Below are positions 61,927 through 64,000 of a DNA stretch of 64,000 nucleotides, piece by piece. The notes beneath the pieces are model-generated. The model searched no databases and was not told the origin of the DNA. It saw only the letters and a program-made list of their open reading frames with translations. The first letter of the stretch is position 1. Each line of letters opens with the position of its first letter. A program made the position numbers and the translations under genes. Origin of the DNA: Candidatus Syntropharchaeum butanivorans (GTDB lineage: Archaea > Halobacteriota > Syntropharchaeia > Syntropharchaeales > Syntropharchaeaceae); contig LYOR01000003.1 in the NCBI GenBank assembly GCA_001766825.1, positions 62,001-126,000 on the forward strand, given 5' to 3'.

Positions 61927-62604
61927 TCATCCCCTTAATATCTCTATCGCCTCAACAACCCCTTTCCCGTACTCCCCCTCAACAACAACATCTGCAACCG
62001 CTTTCAGCCTATCTGATGCGTTTCCAACCGCAATCCCAATCCCAACCTCCTCAAGCATCTCTATATCATTATCAGAATCACCAATCGCGGCAAAGTCTGT
62101 AAGATCAACCTCTATAATATCAGATACAACCTTTAAAGCCTCCCCCTTATTTATTCTCCGATCTTTTATATGAAGCGCAAGTCCTGAGTCCACAACCTCA
62201 AGAAGCGGATTGATCTCGGCCAATCTCCTTGAAAGCTGATCAATCGAGACGTTTCGCCTCAGTGCAACATCACTCTTTCTGAGGTCCCAGTCAAGCGCCT
62301 CTAACTTCATCTCATCCTTCAGGATCTCATATGCCCGTCTGCACTCCTCTCCATTACCGTTTACGATCTCCACCCCATCACGACCGACCTTTATCACCCC
62401 TCCATTCTCTGCTATAACCGTTCGATCTACCCCAATGAGGATTGCTGCTGTCATCGCATAGCAGACCGTGTTCCCGGTTGCAATAATAACAGGAACCTCT
62501 CTGACAAGTGATCTGAGCGGCTCAATGCAGACGGGATCAACTCTACTGTCCTTGAATGCGATCGTCCCATCAAGGTCAATCGCGACTGCCCTGCAGCGGG
62601 TCAT
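61927..62604 (-). CDS. pgp: Phosphoglycolate phosphatase, archaeal HAD type
   Basis: A 225-residue HAD-IIB enzyme. DLDGTIA (nucleophile Asp), ATGNTVCYA, the late lysine region, and AIGDSDNDIEMLEEVG are the four HAD motifs of the archaeal phosphoglycolate phosphatase family. It disposes of 2-phosphoglycolate or related phosphates. Overlaps the cooC-like gene by four bases, though the two functions are unrelated. Confidence 0.82.
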   Translation of the reverse strand: MTRCRAVAIDLDGTIAFKDSRVDPVCIEPLRSLVREVPVIIATGNTVCYAMTAAILIGVDRTVIAENGGVIKVGRDGVEIVNGNGEECRRAYEILKDEMKLEALDWDLRKSDVALRRNVSIDQLSRRLAEINPLLEVVDSGLALHIKDRRINKGEALKVVSDIIEVDLTDFAAIGDSDNDIEMLEEVGIGIAVGNASDRLKAVADVVVEGEYGKGVVEAIEILRG

Positions 62605-63338
62605 AACCCTGAAAGCTCCTCCTCGATTCTTTTCACAACCCCATCAAATGCACGCACGACGGGTGTATCATCCGGGAACTCAAAGACCGTCCTGCCCATG
62701 AGATCATACTCTGCCACGATCTGATCAAACGGTATGAAGCCGATCACATCAAGCCCCTCCTCCCTGAGCGAGACCTCCATCTGCTCCTGTAGTTCAGGTG
62801 TGATGCGATTCACAACGACAAATATCCTCTTGAACTTTATATGAAGGTTATTTGCAATCTCTTTTATCCTCTTTGCGGTCAGAATGCCTTTCTTGGTGGC
62901 ATCTGTCACAACGAGCATGATGTCAACGTTCCGCGTTGTTCTGCGGCTAAGGTGCTCAAGCCCTGCCTCACAGTCGATGATCGTAATATCATAGTTCTTT
63001 GCGAGTGAGTCGATTGCAACCCGCAGTATATTGTTGACAACGCAGTAGCAACCTTCCTGCTCAGGTCTTCCCATAACAAGAAGGTCAAAGTCACGCTCCT
63101 CTACAAGTATCTCATGAATTCTCCCCTCAAACTCACGTACCTCCTCCCCGGTGAGGCTCTCCCTCACATCCCCGATCGTGCGCTCAACCTCAACACCGAG
63201 GACATCCGGAAGGTTTGAGTCTGGATCAGCGTCGATCGCAAGAACAGGGCATTTCCTGGAGAAGTGACGTATCAGGAGGGCCGAAATGAGCGTCTTACCG
63301 GTCCCACCCTTCCCGGATACAGCGATCACATAACCCAT
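62601..63338 (-). CDS. cooC: CooC-like nickel-insertion ATPase
   Basis: A 245-residue deviant-Walker P-loop ATPase. SGKGGTGKTLIS at the start, AIDADPDSNLPDVLG, and CYCVVNN, the paired cysteines characteristic of CooC-type proteins. CooC inserts nickel into carbon monoxide dehydrogenase. CODH/acetyl-CoA synthase is expected in such an archaeon but is not seen in this window. It differs clearly from the MinD protein at 2.5 kb by the CxC motif. Confidence 0.82.
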   Translation of the reverse strand: MGYVIAVSGKGGTGKTLISALLIRHFSRKCPVLAIDADPDSNLPDVLGVEVERTIGDVRESLTGEEVREFEGRIHEILVEERDFDLLVMGRPEQEGCYCVVNNILRVAIDSLAKNYDITIIDCEAGLEHLSRRTTRNVDIMLVVTDATKKGILTAKRIKEIANNLHIKFKRIFVVVNRITPELQEQMEVSLREEGLDVIGFIPFDQIVAEYDLMGRTVFEFPDDTPVVRAFDGVVKRIEEELSGL

Positions 63339-63367
63339 TTTTATAACTCTCCTTTACCACATACATG

Positions 63368-63439
63368 CCCCGGCCGGGACTCGAACCCGAGTCGAAAGCT
63401 CCGCAGGCTTTCAGGATATCCACTACCCTACCGGGGCCC
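63368..63439 (-). tRNA. tRNA-Arg (GCG)
   Basis: A 72-base tRNA on the minus strand. Acceptor GCCCCGG pairs with CCGGGGC, with discriminator A (63368). The anticodon stem AAAGC/GCTTT encloses loop CTGCGGA, giving anticodon GCG (reads CGC/CGU). The T arm GGGTTCGAGTCCC-type is intact. No intron. Confidence 0.93.
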
Positions 63440-63450
63440 GATCGTTGTCT

Positions 63451-64000
63451 TCACCTCAAATCAACGATCTCATCAATCCCGGGACCTGTTGAGAGGAGCC
63501 TGAAAGGAACTCCCACATCCTCCTCTGCCCTTCTTACAAACTCTTTTACCTTCTCTGAGAGCTTATCATAGTCTCTAACACCCCTGCAATCAGGATCAAC
63601 CCTATCAAGCCCTGTCAATGCGGCCATGGTCGCACCGTTTATCATCGCAGAGTACTTCGCAAACTTACCATCCCAGTATCCGATACGCCTTCTTCTCCTT
63701 GTAACAGTCCCATATTCAACTATACCAAGCTTTTCTGACTCTTCCTGGCTCATCTCGGTCTCAAATGGTCCTTCACCAACTCTTGTTGGGTAAGCCTTGA
63801 ATACGACGATCACATCGTCGACCTTGGTCGGTCCAACCCCGACATCTGCTGCGATCTGGGAGGCAGTCGTATCCTTGCTTGTAACATAGGGATAGGTCCC
63901 GTAGAAGAGTGAGATGCCAAAGCCCTGGGTGCCCTCAAGGATCACAAACTCACCACGATCGATCGCCTCATTCACCTCAAGCGGCACATCTGCAAGAAAC
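63451..64000 (-). CDS. purA: Adenylosuccinate synthetase, 3' part
   Basis: Partial: about 183 C-terminal residues are seen, and the 5' part lies beyond the right edge. [45 protein letters not shown], and [13 protein letters not shown] are diagnostic of archaeal PurA, which makes adenylosuccinate from IMP, aspartate and GTP. The short C-terminus is normal for the archaeal enzyme. The tRNA-Arg follows twelve bases after its stop. Confidence 0.92.
   Translation of the reverse strand, partial: FLADVPLEVNEAIDRGEFVILEGTQGFGISLFYGTYPYVTSKDTTASQIAADVGVGPTKVDDVIVVFKAYPTRVGEGPFETEMSQEESEKLGIVEYGTVTRRRRRIGYWDGKFAKYSAMINGATMAALTGLDRVDPDCRGVRDYDKLSEKVKEFVRRAEEDVGVPFRLLSTGPGIDEIVDLR

Overview
The window reads as a chromosomal stretch of a strictly anaerobic euryarchaeon with methanogen-type cofactors plus extracellular-electron-transfer features. 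Supporting genes are a methanofuran-pathway ligase (mfnD), two FrhB-type F420 flavoproteins, an EhaR-like protein, a protein resembling methanogenesis marker 11, the four-subunit pyruvate:ferredoxin oxidoreductase porABCD, a CooC-like ATPase, archaeal type IV pilins and archaeosortase/PEF-CTERM proteins. Alongside these are two multihaem c-type cytochromes, ccmA/ccmB and the menaquinone gene mqnD. That combination fits the ANME-1/Syntrophoarchaeum/Alkanophagales neighbourhood better than an ordinary methanogen. This is inference: no mcr or rRNA gene is present to settle it.

Layout. 0-13.9 kb: surface structure and signalling. A truncated pilus/secretion ATPase diverges from an operon of two membrane-anchored roadblock-like proteins, an unknown protein, a MinD-type ATPase and a small membrane protein, followed by pyrD. 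Two KaiC-like proteins (one with a broken P-loop) and a PAS-DUF835 sensor diverge from a type IV pilus operon (ATPase, membrane platform, a pilin with DUF2341, a second pilin-like protein). 14-26.2 kb: housekeeping and electron transfer. This holds aconitase, tRNA-Leu, scpA/scpB, nadM, mfnD, three tandem zinc ribbons, two tandem multihaem cytochromes and valS.

26.2-38.5 kb: an accessory region studded with decayed mobile elements. It carries an FrhB plus glutamate-synthase-domain pair, a PIG-L deacetylase next to a frameshifted BshC-like gene, and an archaeosortase cluster with two PEF-CTERM substrates, VanZ and DUF1616 proteins. 38.5-50.2 kb: twelve tightly packed co-directional genes (hisD, ACT protein, hom, marker 11, dCMP deaminase, FrhB, porCDAB, EhaR-like, sppA, dapL, NMD3-like). 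50.5-55.4 kb: surface proteins, a membrane-bound regulator, a type IV pilin with a structured leader, an acylphosphatase fusion and more mobile debris. 55.4-64 kb: mqnD, another KaiC-like ATPase, dut, ccmB/ccmA, an RCK-DHH phosphodiesterase, phosphoglycolate phosphatase, cooC, tRNA-Arg and the 3' part of purA.

The most unusual structure is a set of five related elements (about 14.0, 26.4, 30.6, 38.2 and 54.6 kb) derived from one IS5-like insertion sequence. Four of them have had their interior replaced by mosaics of small perfect palindromes. Apart from one recurring palindrome with a tetraloop, the hairpin loops are nearly all GNA (GAA, GCA or GTA) on one strand. All product names come from reading translated sequence; no database search was possible.
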